Positions 5,268 through 5,639 of a stretch of DNA of 5,639 nucleotides are shown here, one piece after another (the stretch's first letter is position 1; every line of letters starts with the position of its first letter). This DNA is from Candidatus Omnitrophota bacterium (lineage in GTDB: Bacteria; Ratteibacteria; UBA8468; B48-G9; DSTR01). Both the position numbers and the translations under genes were made by a program. Below the pieces are notes generated by a model. It saw only the letters and a program-made list of their open reading frames with translations. It did no database searches and was not told the DNA's origin. The stretch covers positions 1-5,639 of the forward strand of contig JAMWDF010000155.1 of NCBI GenBank assembly GCA_023818865.1, written 5' to 3'.

Positions 5268-5639
5268 TTATTTTGGAAATAAAGTAATTTGTTCTTGTAG
5301 AAACTGTTTTACTCTTCGCTCTGCTAAATCGCAGTACTTTTTGTCAATATCATAAGCTACAAATTTCCGGTTTGTTTTTAGCGCTGCGATACAGGCAGAA
5401 CCACTTCCGGCAAATGGGTCAAGAATAACCTCGTCTTCAAATGTATAAAGTTGAATTAAGCGATAAGGTAATTCTATCGGGAAAGGCGCAGGGTGTCCTA
5501 CTTTTGTAGCCCTTTTGCTGGAAACTTCCATACACTTCTTGTAAATTCCAAGAATTTCTCTTTTGAAATAGTGCTTTTTCTATTGTTCGGATTTGAATGA
5601 GTAAATGTATCTTTACAAAATATAAGAATATATTCGTGT
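5268..5639 (-). pseudogene. Beta-class amino DNA methyltransferase (N4-cytosine or N6-adenine), frameshifted, 5' end outside window
   Basis: Transfers a methyl group from S-adenosylmethionine to an exocyclic amino group in DNA. The C-terminal half is visible. From the window edge one frame reads EYILIFCKDTFTHSNPNNRK, STISKEKFLEFTRSVWKFPA. One base is missing in the A run (T run on plus, 5513-5516), after which the other frame continues ATKVGHPAPFPIELPYRLIQ, LYTFEDEVILDPFAGSGS, with the SAM-binding motif I DPFAGSG encoded at 5420-5400, then VAYDIDKKYCDLAERRVKQF, ending at TAA 5270. In beta-class enzymes the catalytic DPPY/SPPY motif precedes the target-recognition region and motif I, so it should lie upstream, outside the window. 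The ATG at 5531 is an artefact of the frameshift. No restriction endonuclease is visible; the downstream partner is the membrane-protein pseudogene 3 bp away. The lesion could also be a homopolymer sequencing error. Confidence 0.8.

Noticed and set aside
1..5639. CRISPR arrays, tRNA or rRNA genes, rho-independent terminators
   Set aside because: No regularly spaced repeats, no cloverleaf or rRNA-like sequence, and no GC-rich stem followed by a T-run after any gene were seen on reading both strands.

Overview
The window reads as a bacterial chromosome segment using the standard code with ordinary Shine-Dalgarno signals. The lineage cannot be fixed from sequence alone. A secreted-type CARDB/dockerin protein, a GT4 glycosyltransferase and a large serine recombinase remnant would fit an uncultivated, AT-rich environmental bacterium. 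Host-like genes are AT-rich; the IS256-family element at 2917-4133 is visibly GC-richer, suggesting it came from elsewhere.

Layout. (1) 2-820, plus: 3' end of a gene for a protein with two CARDB-like domains and a C-terminal type I dockerin; intact but cut by the window edge. (2) 821-1081: intergenic region with small hairpins and a sigma70-like promoter (1002-1030). (3) 1082-2143, plus: intact 353-residue GT-B/GT4 glycosyltransferase. (4) 2189-2825, minus: a 637-bp IS256-family element with terminal inverted repeats that keeps only the two ends of its transposase. (5) 2826-2916: a 91-bp spacer. (6) 2917-4133, plus: a second, related IS256-family element with a transposase broken at four places. 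(7) 4134-4352, plus: C-terminal stub of a large serine recombinase that begins right at the IS end. (8) 4353-4778, plus, same reading frame after a TAA: a helix-turn-helix protein with no visible start codon. (9) 4771-5264, minus: a frameshifted small membrane-protein gene. (10) 5268-5639, minus: the C-terminal part of a beta-class amino DNA methyltransferase with a one-base frameshift, cut by the window edge, 3 bp upstream of gene 9.

Interpretation. The left 2.1 kb is intact. The right 3.4 kb is a graveyard: about a dozen truncations, stops and frameshifts are spread over two insertion sequences, a recombinase module and a methyltransferase-led gene pair. The simplest reading is a decaying mobile or defence island next to normal chromosomal genes. 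I found no convincing new system. The best leads are the internally deleted IS256 derivative, the recombinase/HTH module read in one frame across a single stop (with a possible second relic just after the dockerin gene), and the methyltransferase plus membrane-protein pair.
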